Assembly (NCBI GenBank): GCA_028023455.1
Contig: JAQFVV010012513.1
Location: forward strand, 2,118,001-2,182,000
Direction of reading: 5' to 3'
Source of the DNA: Epiperipatus broadwayi
Lineage: Eukaryota > Onychophora > Udeonychophora > Euonychophora > Peripatidae
DNA: 64,000 nucleotides
Of this stretch, positions 12,891 to 24,234 are shown one piece after another. The notes under the pieces are model-generated. The model was not told where the DNA came from. It did no database searches and worked only from the letters and a program-made list of their open reading frames with translations. How positions within the stretch are numbered: the stretch's first letter is position 1; every line of letters starts with the position of its first letter. The translations under genes were made by a program, and so were the position numbers.

Positions 12891-12951
12891 GATCCAAGGC
12901 TCCTCACTCTTGAAATTCACAAGCTAGAAACTAGTCTGGGGATATTGGATG
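12891..12951 (+). ncRNA. Hammerhead-like ribozyme motif (family B)
   Basis: Both stem-I helices are intact: AUCCAA (12892-12897) with UUGGAU (12945-12950), and UCCUCA (12901-12906) with UGGGGA (12937-12942). GAAA is at 12927-12930, a palindromic ACUAGU forms the minimal stem III, and the cleavage triplet GUC is at 12934-12936. The catalytic box at 12907-12913 reads CUCUUGA instead of CUGAUGA, so this copy should be inactive. Confidence 0.6.
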
Positions 12952-13105
12952 AGTAGACACTAGATAGGTATTTTATTCACAAATTTTCCTGCATCTATTG
13001 ATTGCTCTCACTTGCACTGAGTAGTGCTACATATATAGAGTTATGCTTCCATGTAAACAGTTTGCGTAAGCGTAAAGAATGGTGATCATGTGATGTTTGG
13101 TGGTT

Positions 13106-14104
13106 ATAAGAATATGACACACATTTATATATAATAAAATATGCAAGACCTAAATACATTTAAATAAATACAACAAAGTTCATTAATCAAACCATACATA
13201 GCTTGCATATAAATAAATAACTACTATTACATATCAATGTATAAAGAAAATCAATTACCATTTCAATACTCTGCAGTATTTAATCCCAGAACAGGAATCT
13301 CATAAGGTGACCTTAAAATATAATATCAGCCTCCCTTATGCCAGCAATGTTACTCTTATTGATATTGATTTCCAGGATTAAATCTACTGATTTAAATTTT
13401 AAAAAAAACTATTTGTTCAATTAAATAAATAACGAAGAGCAGCAAATAATTTTCAAAATGCAACTTGGTTAAATTATTGCGCAACCGCACGCACCCACAT
13501 TTATCTTCGTATTCAAAAATCACATTTTATATTTCATCATATTTGAAGATTAATTAAACGATAATTGTAAACTTCTAAAAAAGTTATTAAGTAAAGAGAC
13601 TATTTATCAGTAACTTTTGTGAGAAGGGTTTTTTTGTACTTCAATAAAAACATTATTTATAAACTTAATAAATTTATTAGAATTGGTTTTAAAAAATAAC
13701 CTTGAGAATGCATTAAATAATTATGATGCTTTTTTAAAAAATGTAACAAATCAATCAATAAAATTTAAAGACTATTTAAAAATGTACTAATTTAAGATTT
13801 TCTATTTTAAATAATTAAAATTTAACAAATTGGAAATGTTTTTATTTTCAAAATTTAATTAAACAAGCTAAAAAAAATGTGCCTTTTTTTTAAGTGAAAA
13901 AACGACAAACTTTAATTAATCGATGATTATGAAAAGTTAATTTTATACATTTGTACTACGCAGATAGTATAAGAGAGAACAATATTGGTCGGGAAAAGTT
14001 TAAGATGTTTCGCTAACTATATTAACTATTTGCAAAAAAAAACTTACTTTAAATTCCTTATCTATTTAAAAAAAATCTATCAAAGGTACACTTATAATAA
14101 TGAC
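13106..14104. other. AT-rich interval, nothing recognised
   Basis: No long ORF, no clear terminal repeats. Confidence 0.45.
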
Positions 14105-14242
14105 TAAAACAAGTTATAAGTTTTGTAACTTGCTTTTAAGTTTGCATTTAAATGATCACTAGATGGTGCTTACCAATAGTTCTAAACAAGCTTTATTTTT
14201 ATAAGTGCTGACAGAGAAAGAATTCACAATCTTTATTTTTTA

Positions 14243-14301
14243 TCCCTACCTCCAGACCAATTGGTTTTGAGCTTATGGCTCACCTCAGTGGAGGGATGGG
14301 A
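14243..14301 (-). ncRNA. Hammerhead-like fold in left arm of family F
   Basis: On the minus strand: CCUCCA, CUGAGGU, then GAGC-CAUAA-GCUC, AAAAC, a self-complementary ACCAAUUGGU, C, UGGAGG. CCUCCA pairs fully with UGGAGG (stem I), an outer UCCC pairs with GGGA, and GAGC pairs with GCUC (stem II). The catalytic strings differ from consensus (CUGAGGU for CUGANGA; AAAA for GAAA). Confidence 0.35.
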
Positions 14302-14601
14302 CTTTAGAAACTATATCTAAAATACTAACTCAAAAATCAGCACTTTTCTATCAATTTGAAAGTCTGATGTTTTCAGACACATAAATGTCTTCAAATCCAG
14401 CTTTGCATACCAGATATCTATATTACAGAGGCTATTACTATATGGTGAAACTGAGCTGAATTCAGATGCTTATAGCTATCTGGTTTGCAAAGCTGGATTT
14501 GAAGATATTTACATGTCTGAAAAGTTCAGACTTTCAAATCAATAAAAATGTGTTTTATAACTGCTGACTTTTGAATTAGTATTTTAGATCTAGTTTCTAG
14601 A

Positions 14602-14662
14602 GTCCCAGCCCTCCACTGAGATGAGCCATAAGTTCGAAATCAATTGTTCTGGTGGTAGGGAT
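14602..14662 (+). ncRNA. Hammerhead-like fold in right arm of family F
   Basis: Plus strand: CCUCCA (14610-14615), CUGA (14616-14619), stem II GAGC/GUUC around CAUAA, GAAA (14636-14639), CAAUUG, UUC (14647-14649), then UGGUGG (14650-14655), pairing with CCUCCA at five of six positions. Outer UCCC (14603-14606) pairs with GGGA (14658-14661). GAAA is kept here, but the CUGANGA box is CUGAGAU. Confidence 0.35.
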
Positions 14663-14794
14663 TAAAGATAGAGATTTTGAATTCTTTCTCTGTTGGCACT
14701 TATAAAAATAAAGCTTGTTTAGAGCTATAGGTAAGCTCCATCTAGTGACCATTTAAATGCAAGCTTAAAAGCAAGTTACAAAAGTTATAACTTG

Positions 14795-14795
<1 letters not shown>

Positions 14796-14835
<40 letters not shown>

Positions 14836-14848
14836 ATATATATTAACC

Positions 14849-14883
<35 letters not shown>
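14796..14883. repeat. (TA)n microsatellite, interrupted
   Basis: Two runs of TA dinucleotides broken near 14832-14860 by gtcatatatattaaccat. Confidence 0.9.
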
Positions 14884-14885
<2 letters not shown>

Positions 14886-15389
14886 GTTAATGGTTTCTTT
14901 ATTGCATAGCAGTTCATCCGAAGTTTAAGTACCAGAACTATAAGCACCAGATTTAATCCTGGGATCCCAAGTCGAATCCTCTACCAATTGGGTCAAAACA
15001 TGCAGGGTAGGCATAAAAAAATAATAGCAAACAATAAATTAAATAAGAGAATCAGAAACCCAAAATCACATTATTCAATAGTTTTGGCTATTTAAAAGCA
15101 AGAAAAATCACTAGATGTGATACTTTCTGTTTTTCCAATCCAATGTGTTAATTAGTGTCATTTGATTACATTATGACTGAATTGTAACTAAAAATATACA
15201 TTAAAAAACCCCTTAAAACATTTTATGCCTATACATCATTATATATATAAAATAAATAATTATAGACTCAGACTATCTGTAACTGAGATGGAAGTAATTG
15301 TACATTCTAATGAGTTATACAATGTACGTTTTTGATTAAAATACAGAGTGATGCTACATATCCTTTAGCATTTTCTAGTATTTATGCGT

Positions 15390-15396
<7 letters not shown>

Positions 15397-15442
<46 letters not shown>
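15397..15442. repeat. (TA)n microsatellite
   Basis: Uninterrupted TA run of about 46 bases directly before a family B copy. Open frames across it encode only Tyr-Ile repeats and are artefacts. Confidence 0.9.
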
Positions 15443-15444
<2 letters not shown>

Positions 15445-16385
15445 CATGATCACCATTCTCTGTACTTACATAAGCTGTTATAAGAGAAGCAACTACCATA
15501 TGGAGGGTTTTGCCTCTCTTGTAATAGCTTGTGTAAGTATAGGGGATGATACTCATGTGATGCTTAGTGCTTTAATACCTATCCTGCCAAATGGGATGAT
15601 GGTAATTATGCTTATTGAATAACCAAAGACTCTGAAAATATATTGATGTCGAACTGGGTTCAAATTTATATGACTGTACAAGCAAATGAGTTTAGATTGA
15701 AAACATTATTTTTATTTTCATTTTGGACTTATACCTTTATTGTCAATAAAAATATGACTGCTAGAGTATTGCATTAGATTCTAAGATATAGATTCAATGC
15801 TCTCAGGTTGAAGGCTCATCCCTAATCAAGGCCACAAGCTACAATCTAGGGGTAAATTGTATGGATAGACAATATATAGAGATTTTATACATAAACCTTC
15901 TTTCATCCATTGATTACTCTGTCTTGAACTCAGGGGCTGTACTATAAATAGTTTTAACTTTTTTTTAATAGTTTGTGTAAGCATAGATAATGGTTAGCGT
16001 GACGATGATGATGACTAGGGTTTTTAAAAAGACAAAGACACCAAAATGTATAGATGCTGAACTGGCTTTTGATCTACATAACTATACAAGTAAATGAGCT
16101 TAGATTGAAAACATTATTGTGTTTTTATTTTGAACTTGTAGCTTTATAGTTAACTAAAATGTAAAAGATGACTGCTAATGTGTTGCATTAGATTCTAAGA
16201 TTTAGATGCAGTGCTCTCAGATCCAAGACTCCTCAATAATGAAAACAACATGCTAGAAACTAGTCTGGAGATTTTGAATGGTTAGGCACTAACTAGGGGT
16301 TTTGTGCATAAATCTTTCTACATCCATTGATTACTCTGGCTTCCACTGAGTTGTGATACTCTATGGAGAGTTCTGTTTATATTTT
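15445..16385 (+). mobile_element. Family B tandem copies with a small terminal fold-back
   Basis: First ~115 bases are a palindrome of the unit's 3' end (catgatcaccattctctgta mirrored by the region ending ggggatgatactcatg). Two units follow: the block gagcttagattgaaaacatt recurs at 15689 (one change) and 16097, a period of about 408. Each unit has the ribozyme region; the first (~15800-15850) is strongly decayed, the second (~16210-16275) keeps GAAACUAGUC and CCTCA but has AATAATGA for CUGAUGA. Confidence 0.65.
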
Positions 16386-17289
16386 TAGTGGTGGAGTTAC
16401 TAAAAAATTATCATTTGTATTGACATCATTAAACTATATTATATTGTTTCAGAAATCAACAATAGTTTTTTTTATCTTCAGATTGTAAGGCTTCTCTTTG
16501 ATGTCTAATTCAAATTTTTATATAGATTTAAACTCAGAAACCACTGCTAAATTTATCTTTACTTATTCAATAACAAAAAAATCCAATCATTTTGTGTTTA
16601 TATGCATGAAATATCACAACATCTCCATTTTAATGTTCCAGAAATGCTACAACAAATGGTAAATGGGTTTCATTTCTCACTAAGATTATAATTATTTGAT
16701 AACTCAAAACAAAATAAACCAAAGAGTGAAACTAAACTTACTGATATATTATGGCAGCTCTTACTATACTTTTTATTTTATATACAAAATTTTATACAGC
16801 TAGCTAAGATACTCTTTAAAGTTCGTAAAAGAAATAGTAATTAATTTCTAAAAGGATTAGTAATTAATTTCTATTTTCAAAATATAAAATGAAAGTTTAA
16901 CAATAAAAATTGTGTAATATCTCAGCTCATGCAGTTTTATTATCATGATTTATACTATTTTCTCTTACTATTTATTTAAAAACTTACTGAAAAATGAAGT
17001 GTTTTCCATTTGTAACACATTTACCATTGCTGAAATGTTAAATGTTTGGTGTAGTGTTATTTCTTAAAATTTATTCCAGCATAGATTCTAATCTATATGT
17101 AATTTTTTTAAGCTTTAGTAAATCTAGAAATGCAATGATGACTAGATAACATAAAATGAACAAGATGTCCATATTAGTTTCAGTTAAATGTGTTGTGTTT
17201 AATATTACATAATTCATTTAAAGACAATGTAAAATACAATTAAAATGAATAGTATATTTTACAAGTGATTTTCTGAAGTTTTGTGATGA
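16386..17289. other. AT-rich interval, nothing recognised
   Basis: No ORF, no repeat ends seen. Confidence 0.45.
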
Positions 17290-17755
17290 TGGTGTTCTAG
17301 TTGCATTTTTATATTGGACTATTTCCATCATCTAATATAGGTATTAAATGTCTTTAGAAAAATTTAACTTTATTTAAATATTCCAAATACATTCAACTGT
17401 TAGTAATAGCACATCAAACAGGTTAGCATATGCACAACAGTTTGAGAGGTACTATTCTCCCCTCTTCTTCAAGTGTTGCTGGCTCAGTTGGTTAGAGTGT
17501 TACCTTACAATTCAATACTCAAAAATATAATTGTCCAGGTTCAAATCCCATGCTAGTATTCATTGGTCAGGCCAGCAACACATGAAGAAGAGGGAAGAAT
17601 AATACCTCTTGAAATGTTGTGCATATACTAACTTGTTTGATGTGCTATTACTAATACTTGAATGTATTTGAAATATTTAAATAACATTAAATTTTTCTAG
17701 ACATTCAATACGCACATTAGATGATGGAAATAGTCCACTATAAAAATACAAGTAT
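17290..17755. mobile_element. Fold-back SINE: tRNA-like head between inverted copies of its own tail
   Basis: A tRNA-like head sits in the centre. The box A-like TGGCTCAGTTGG is at 17480-17491 and the box B-like GGTTCAAATCC at 17538-17548, both close to the pol III consensus. The right arm (~17570-17755) is the usual tail (gccagcaacacatgaagaag, tttgatgtgctattac, ttaaataacattaa, gatgatggaaatagtcca). The left arm (~17290-17479) is its reverse complement. Other copies of the head (23.2, 45.7, 61.8 kb) have PLE sequence at this left position instead. Of the copies here this one has the best box A and box B. Confidence 0.75.
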
Positions 17756-18074
17756 ATTTTTACAATTTGAAAAATAAACAATGCAATAAATTTATTATAT
17801 AAAAACTTCTAACTACTAGGTTAGTCTCAGAAACAGATATTTAGAAGTATTATTTATCTGATAATGCTATGCTGATGATGAAACATATGTTGTTTAAATG
17901 TTATTCTGATATTTTATGTAGCTAACAATACCATAGTAGATTTACAAGAAAATTGGGAAACTATAACTAGAATTAGTTATAAATGCTAGTTACAGCTAAA
18001 AATGTGACAGCTTCCCGTCGTTCAAATCCCATCATTTTCTAATGCTACAGTAAATATTTTATCATCATTTGAAA

Positions 18075-18715
18075 GGTTATAAAAAGTTCCATAAGATGCG
18101 GCCCTCTCTTGAATTATTTTACAAGTAAAAAGTCAATAAAACTGACATTGAAAGTCTAACAAAGGAAAAAGGCCATCCTTTCTTAAATCTGATTGGCTGT
18201 TAAATTTCAACAACAAAGAAAATGGTTGTCAATAACTTTTACTGTTAAGATTTCTTTGTTTCATTTCAAAAATGATAAACGAATGTTTTAAACCGTTTTA
18301 AAAGTATTTTTTTTGACAAATTATAAATTATTTTGATAAAATATTCTAAAAATAAAATTATTTTAGAAAAATAGTTCGACTTTAGCAAAAATTATTTACT
18401 TATCTGCAATGTAAAATTGGGAAAGAAATCACTGACATCAGCAAAACTTTTTGGTTGGTGAGTAACATTTATTTTAGATTTGCCACTATCAAATATTTTT
18501 ATAATTATAAATAAAAATTTATTTTTGAAAAAACTTTCGTTCACTTTCATAACCTGACAAATTATTAATATACTTTTTACAAGTGAAACTAAAGTGAATA
18601 TAATATTAAAAGATGAATAGAGTTTGACGCTTGAGTTTATGAATTGACCAATTAAAAGTTTAGACTTTTATCTCACTCGGCCAATAAAATAATCAGCAAA
18701 AAAGAGGTTATATAT
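18075..18715 (+). mobile_element. piggyBac-like family C, copy 2, 5'-truncated
   Basis: Shares with 5530-6287 the blocks aaaagttccataagatg, ccctctcttgaattatttta, the block around ttgacaaattataaatta, cactttcataacctgacaaa and actcggccaataaaataatc. The 5' end is missing. The 3' end reads aaaagaggttatata, so the terminal TTAA is mutated. Confidence 0.6.
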
Positions 18716-20085
18716 ATATATAATTCACCATTACATGTTAGTCTTTTATATTTTCATACAAATAAAAATAGCTTTCTAGGTTTAAATCTACATAAGAATG
18801 TGGTTTTGAAGCAAAAGAGGACATCCTTTACTTCAGCAACCAACTCCAACAAAAGAGCTATTATAGGTTGTTAATTTCTTTACAATATCAAAAGCTAAAA
18901 GTTATTTCTGTTTACATGGATGTAATGTCATTTCTATTTTTTATAATAATAATCCATGGAAATGTTTAATTTAATATATATATATATAATTTTAATTACT
19001 ATTGATTTATTCCAGTTTATGAAAGTCTTTTGGTTTAGTCCAGTTTCTCTAATTTTTACTTTTTTCACCATAATGTCTAGAAATTTACAGTATCTCTCTT
19101 ATATACAATGTCTTCCTAAATCTATTGTGACATTATTTAACTAATGGTATACTATCATTATGCTTAGGTTACCATGATGATCAAATATCTATTTTAATCT
19201 TTTATTTATATTAGTGATGACACTGACAATTTTTATCTTCTCATCCATGTATTTTGCTTTACTTATTTTTATTTATAAAATACAATTGTAAATAACAAAG
19301 ATTACAATCTTTTTATATCATTATATAATATGCAAAGAGCTTGACTTAGCAAGTTAATATGAAAAGGTATTCCAAAACAAAACTAGGTTAATAGCACTAG
19401 GTTAGCTTTCAGAAACTTTTTGCCAGAATCACAATGCAGAATAATACCACCCAGTTGGTAGTCTGAACATATAGTGGTCAGAAAATATGTAAATTTGTCC
19501 CAGTATGCAAATCATATGTTCCATTTCTTTGATAGTGGAAATCAATGTTCATTTCTGTTAATTTAATGTGGATCCCCTGAATTCACCCATGCTTTTGTGA
19601 ACTTTCTTTTTTTCATCATCTCTCTCTGTGCATATTGTTTCAACATTAAAGGGAGAAAAGATGTGATTCATAGCCATCTTAGGTTGTTCATGACTTGATT
19701 TTGCCTTTTTAAATAGTAGGTGTTCTGGGCAATTTACATTGATTTATTATAGCACAACATCCTACTGGCTGGGGCAGAGCATGAAATATTATATATGATT
19801 TGGGAGAATGTCTGAATAAAGTTTTATTCTTGTTGATGTTTAAAAGGTTGTTGAGAGGGGAGGTGATCTAAAACTTATTCTAAAAGGGCCTGTGCAGATT
19901 TCCCAGAAGTTTGTTGAAATGTGAGGGATGTATATAAGGATAATCCATGGTTGGCCTAGTTGGTATTATTTTGAAATTTGTTAATGTTCTTTGTATAATT
20001 TTTTTTTATTTTGATTAATTTGGTATAATTATCCAGAAATATTATCAAATTCACCAATTCTTTATTTTGCTGAGATATCTTATAT
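18716..20085. other. Interval upstream of a minus-strand PLE relic, no clear feature
   Basis: Mostly AT-rich. The minus strand near 19560-19760 has a reading with charged residues (a CTERDDEKKK-like run) that could be the C-terminal part of the PLE at 20.3-21.1 kb, but the GIY-YIG signature is not visible, so it is not claimed. Confidence 0.3.
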
Positions 20086-20089
20086 ACAT

Positions 20090-20300
20090 GCAATTTAACA
20101 CTTCACATTGAACACATTTTTATCAATAACTCTTTTATTGTACACAATCTTACAATTCGTCTTTCCTGTAGTTTTCTTCAGAGCCACTTTTACTTTAATT
20201 TTTTTGAAATTCAAAAATTAATGTGGCACTGAAGAAGACTGCAATATAGTCAAAACATAAGATTGTGTGTGCATATATGTACAACAAAAAGTTTCTTGCT
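20090..20300. repeat. Inverted pair of 3' hairpin motifs
   Basis: Plus strand at 20220-20262 reads gtggcactgaagaag, then a short hairpin, then agattgtg. The minus strand of 20140-20200 reads gtggctctgaagaa and ends in the same agattgtg. Such CTGANGA-hairpin-AAAC strings occur near 3' ends of PLEs. The pair faces each other around ~20.2 kb. Confidence 0.4.
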
Positions 20301-20339
20301 AAAAAGTGCTCAAAGTAGAATGAATAAATTCCATTAGTA

Positions 20340-21135
20340 TACTTATGTTCGATGTCCATTATGTCTTGAATATATAATTTGATGTTAGTTTTTTTGTCTG
20401 CTTTGTATTTACATAATTTTCAGTTTCTGCATAGAAAATTCTTTATACTTGTCATTTTATATTCAAATGGAATACTAGTTTGGGAATGTTTGACTCCTCT
20501 GACTTGAATTGGTTTTAAGTTCATTTTATACTTAATCATGTCTTAATTTTTTTCTGTGCTCCTCTTCAGTAATCCATTCCAGCAGAGATCTTTGTTTAGT
20601 TTTGCATGAATATTATTGATTTTGTGCTCTATAGTACATATAAGCATGTCATCAATGTATATATATGTTGTTTAATGCAGGATCCAAATATTTTGGAAGG
20701 ATGAGGTTTTTAAATTTTGAGAAAACCAGGTTGCTGATAATTCTGCTCAGTGGAATTTTCATATTCATCCACTTGTCATTTTATAGAATTTACCATTGGC
20801 ACAAAATACCATTTCATTATTGATCCATTTCAAAACATCAGTTATTATTTTTTTTTGTACTGATTGTAATTTTTTTGATGCAAAATTTTTTGTACAAGGG
20901 TGATGGATAAGTCCCTTGTCACAATTAACGCTCCTTTATGTCCAATGAGGCAAGTTTGTGATGTTCATTCATTTTGACATTTTTAGTTTTCTGGATACAT
21001 TCATATGATAACTTGAGGTTAAAGGCACCAAACCCAAGGTCATTGATTAGTCAATACATTATTTTTTTAGTTGCCTTAAAATAATATGCTCCAGTAAAGT
21101 CAATCTTCAATCTTAATGTAGAACTTTCTTTGTGA
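20340..21135 (-). pseudogene. Penelope-like reverse transcriptase fragment
   Basis: Minus-strand translation across several frames gives PLE RT landmarks in order: an RT motif A-like string (SLDIKGALIV), a stretch ending NGKFYKMTSGW (the region before motif B in PLEs), a motif C reading YIYIDDMLI, and a following helix with KINNIHAKLNKDL. Many stops and frameshifts are present. The family is an RNA-templated DNA polymerase related to telomerase RT. A family B copy with its hammerhead motif on the same strand lies 145 bases upstream (21280-21665). No endonuclease domain is certain. Confidence 0.6.
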
Positions 21136-21279
21136 AGCTTGATGATTACAAATATATGCAGGGGTATTGCTGCTGATGGGTATATAATGAGGTAGTCTGT
21201 GTATATGCCTTGTTCCATAATTTAGGCAGAATTGTGGAAACAAATTTTTTCTTTTCAGTATTTAACATTATTAAATAAG

Positions 21280-21665
21280 GCATAACTCTCTCCATATAGT
21301 AGTGCCACTCTGTTCCAACCAGAGTAATCAATGAATGCCAGAAGGCTTGTGCATAAAATCCCTATCTAGTGCCTACTCATCCAATATCCCAGACTAGTTT
21401 CTGGCTTGTGGATTTCATCAGTGAGGAGCCTTGGATCTGAGAGCACTGCACCTAGATCTTAGAATGTAATGCAACCATACAGTAGCCACCTTTTAACTCA
21501 ACTACAAAACTATGAGAATGAAATTGAAAACACAATATTTTCAATCTAAGCTCAATAGCTTATTACTCTGGTTGGCATAAGGTGGTACTACTGTAAGGAG
21601 AAAGTTTTTCCTTGTTTAATAACAATTATGTCCTAGTGTAAGAGATGGTGATCATGTGATATTTA
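21280..21665 (-). mobile_element. Family B copy with best-kept hammerhead core
   Basis: Reads as the reverse complement of the unit: the terminal block (ctctctccatatagtag, agtaatcaatg, gaaggcttgtgcataaaat), the ribozyme segment, then the body to about 21560, and a short inverted end up to ggtgatcatgtgat. It lies just 5' of the minus-strand PLE RT relic, in the same orientation. Confidence 0.65.
21376..21440 (-). ncRNA. Hammerhead-like ribozyme motif (family B)
   Basis: All three catalytic strings are intact on the minus strand: CUGAUGA (complement of 21415-21421), GAAA (complement of 21398-21401) and GUC (complement of 21392-21394). Outer stem I AUCCAA/UUGGAU is intact; inner stem I is UCCUCA against UGGGAU with one G lost relative to other copies. 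Stem III is the palindromic ACUAGU. Stem II is weak (UCC-ACAA-GCC region) and the usual G-C pair next to the core is A-A, so activity is doubtful. Confidence 0.6.
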
Positions 21666-21669
21666 ACAT

Positions 21670-22984
21670 ATGATGTGGAGTTTTCAAATTTTTAATTTGC
21701 AATTTGTGCATTAATTTTAAGGTTGAATTCATCCCCATTTTACCAGGACTAATCAGTTGCCTTTGTCTTCTTTTTATACATATGATGTTGTTATTTGTGC
21801 AATATTGGTTAACTTTTAATATTTAACAATGTTACATGGTTGAAAATTAAACTGAGAGTATCTTTCATTCATTATAACTACTTTTCATACAAGTGCTTGA
21901 AAATTGCACAATCTCAAGTCACTGTAGGTTTTAAAAACATAATAGGACACTTATCCTTAGGGATTACTGCTTAAATAATCTAATGTTTATTGGCCATACC
22001 TAAATTAAGGTTTGTTTTTATTAAGAGCCTGATTTTTGAATTGGAAGATTACTAATACAAGTTCAAGTTATACATCACAAGAAAGATAAAATTTCTTATT
22101 TTTAACTAACTATGACATTAAATCTTATTAGCTGAATATATGTAGTAATGTCTTCCATAATATTACATACATACAAACATTACTATATTATTAATCATTA
22201 CATATATTCAAACTACTAAGATTCAGTGTCACAGGTAGTTAAAAATGAGAAACGTTCTCTTTCTTGTCCTACATAAACTGAACTTTTGCAAGTAATTTTC
22301 CAATTGCAAAATTAGTTTCATAGTGAAATGAAATCCTAATTTAGCCATGGTTGATAAACAATATTTTCTTTAAAAAAATGACAAAAATAATTTTTTAGCT
22401 GTTTATATGAAGCATTTTTCTTGAGTCAATTACAAGTTACAATCATAAGAAATATTGATTTCTCTTAAGTATCTTCTTCTAAAAGTAAATAAAATCTGTA
22501 ACTAATCACAATAGTCTTCAAAAATATTAAACATTAAAAAACATTTTGAGCAAACAAAATGTCAATAATATGCAAAAAAAATATGAAAAATATTTATTTT
22601 CATTTTTCAAATGGAAAGAACAAAGATGTACTTTCAAAATCAATTGCAAACACTATTGTGTCGAGAGAATAAGATACCACAAATTGCTTATAATAAGGAG
22701 AAGTTTCAGTATTAATTGTAGATACTTTAATTGAAATTTATTAAATGTCTGGATTAGTTTTGGAACTAAAACTTTAATATTATATCAGTTCTCAATTCGG
22801 ACACTAGAATGTGTCTAAAATGATTATAATAATATTAAAGATAGCAAAGGGGCATGGTGTAAAACTGCCCCTGTGGTGCAGTCAAATAGAATAAAACTCC
22901 AAGTATGTGAAGGATTATAATAAGTAATTTATTTTCAGACAATTTCATATTATTTGCTGCTTAATTTATATTTATGATATGTAC
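21670..22984. other. AT-rich interval, nothing recognised
   Basis: Two short lysine-rich ORFs are typical of chance reading in A-rich DNA. No repeat ends recognised. Confidence 0.45.
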
Positions 22985-23525
22985 CAACGAGCATATTCTT
23001 GAATGGGAAAATACCGAAATATTGGAAAAAGAGGAAAAAGTACAAAGTTTGGAAATTCAAAGAAGTTGATCACATGACAATAGCAAATAAACTCATAAGT
23101 CAATCTAGTGTGATGATTTATAATGTGTCAATACCACTGATTAATTTTGTTCTTAGGGAAAAGTCAAAAAATAAGAAGGAAACTCATAGATAAGTACAGG
23201 ACAACTTTACTGATTATTACCTTGGGTAGGATGGCTCAATTGGTTAAAATGTTATTTTAAAATATAGTATTCATGAATCTAAAGATCCAGATTTAATTCT
23301 CGTGCTAGTACTGTCATTGGTTAGTTCCAAATCGTCTAAAAAAGAGGGGAATATAATACAACTTGAAATGTTGTGAATATAATAACCTGTGTGCTGTACT
23401 AGCAGTTGAATGCAATAGGAAAATGTAAATCAAATTAAATTTTTCTAAAGTTATTCAATACTTAATATTAGATGATGGAAATAGTCCAATATACAACTAA
23501 AATGGCATCCTCACAAACCTTCAGG
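22985..23525 (+). mobile_element. PLE 3' end joined to tRNA-like module
   Basis: Positions ~22995-23205 match the region after the GIY-YIG domain of the PLE at 45.5 kb: gatcacatgacaatagcaaa, caatctagtgtgatga, and the terminal actcatagataagta. At ~23221 the tRNA-like module starts, with box A-like TGGCTCAATTGG at 23232-23243 and a weak box B (agatttaattctcg) near 23289. The tail follows to about 23525 (gatgatggaaatagtcca, then ccttcaggcaaatact). No coding part remains. Confidence 0.65.
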
Positions 23526-23730
23526 CAAATACTAATTTAATCTTTGTTTAGATTGAATTATACATTAATTTGAATGAACTGGCATCGATATCTTTGCTGA
23601 TTTAATTTTTTACAACTTACTGGTATTAAAGTTTGTTGTGTCATTCGTATAATGACTTGTCAATGAATAAAAATGTAACATATTCATTCATTGTGGCAAA
23701 ACCTTGACCATAGAGGGCATTGGTCTAAAA

Positions 23731-24234
23731 CTGTGGTTCCCAACATGAGGCACATACCACACAGAGGAACAAGTTAATTTTTTAAGGAGGCAATTGAAGA
23801 ATGAGTTATTAATAGTGGATTTTTTGAGATATTAACAGTAAACTTGAAAGTCCATTATTTTTTCTTATATATTATTATTCGTAAATTAAGCTGTGATTGC
23901 TTTTTATTAATTTCTCTCTTTCCATACCATCTTCTTCTCGGTGTATGTTCTGTTTAAATAACCGTTATTCTTTACCTCTCCATTGTTTCTTGAAGCAACA
24001 TAAGTGGCTTGAAACTCCACTGTACTTCAATTGTTTTTGTGTTTATTTATTTTTCCATTTCATGAACCATGTTTTAGGAAGTTTTTTAAACCATATTAAT
24101 AGCATTTTAGATTTCTACCATATGAATAGGAAGGAGTTCACTGTTGGAATAATAAAAAGTATATGTCATTGGGTGGCATCAAAATTTTAGAATGCTTAGG
24201 TGAGGCATGGCCAAAACAAGGTTGGGAATAAAGG
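23731..24234. mobile_element. hAT-type MITE
   Basis: The left end CTGTGGTTCCCAACATG and the right end (reverse complement CTTTATTCCCAACCTTG) are imperfect inverted repeats resembling the hAT end CAGTGGTTCCCAA. They are flanked by GTCTAAAA and GTCTATAA, an 8-bp target duplication with one mismatch, the length made by hAT transposases. Size 504 bp. The 97-codon ORF inside has no hAT features. Confidence 0.7.

Larger units (their letters stand above)
12525..13105. mobile_element. Family B unit in fold-back form with two hammerhead-like motifs
   Basis: The left arm (from caaaactctccatgcag at ~12526) reads through the reverse complement of the unit: cactcagtgcaagccagag, ctagtgcctactcatccaa, ctagcttgtgg, then the unit body to ~12890. 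The right arm (~12890-13045) is the same terminal part in plus orientation, ending in the family signature ggtgatcatgtgatg at ~13081. Each arm carries the ribozyme-like segment, on opposite strands. No ORF. Confidence 0.75.
14105..14790. repeat. Family F: ~690-bp hairpin with ~310-bp inverted arms
   Basis: The outer ends aaacaagttataagttttgt and acaaaagttataacttgtt pair, and complementarity continues inward through ccatctagtgacc, the aagctttatttttataagtg block and ccagctttgca to a short asymmetric centre near 14420-14475. Each arm is about 310 bases at perhaps 85-90% identity by eye. Each arm contains a hammerhead-like segment (separate entries). The right end abuts a (TA)n tract. No ORF. Confidence 0.8.

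Noticed and set aside
15332-15622. ORFs on both strands across 15.33-15.62 kb
   Set aside because: Both depend on a (TA)n tract followed by family B sequence; no protein motif.
17472-17580. Possible functional tRNA gene
   Set aside because: Box A and box B fit, but no regular acceptor or anticodon stems, and the same head recurs beside PLE relics, so it is a tRNA-derived repeat.
23897-24190. 97-codon ORF as a gene
   Set aside because: Lies wholly between hAT-type inverted ends; no BED finger or hAT dimerisation motif.
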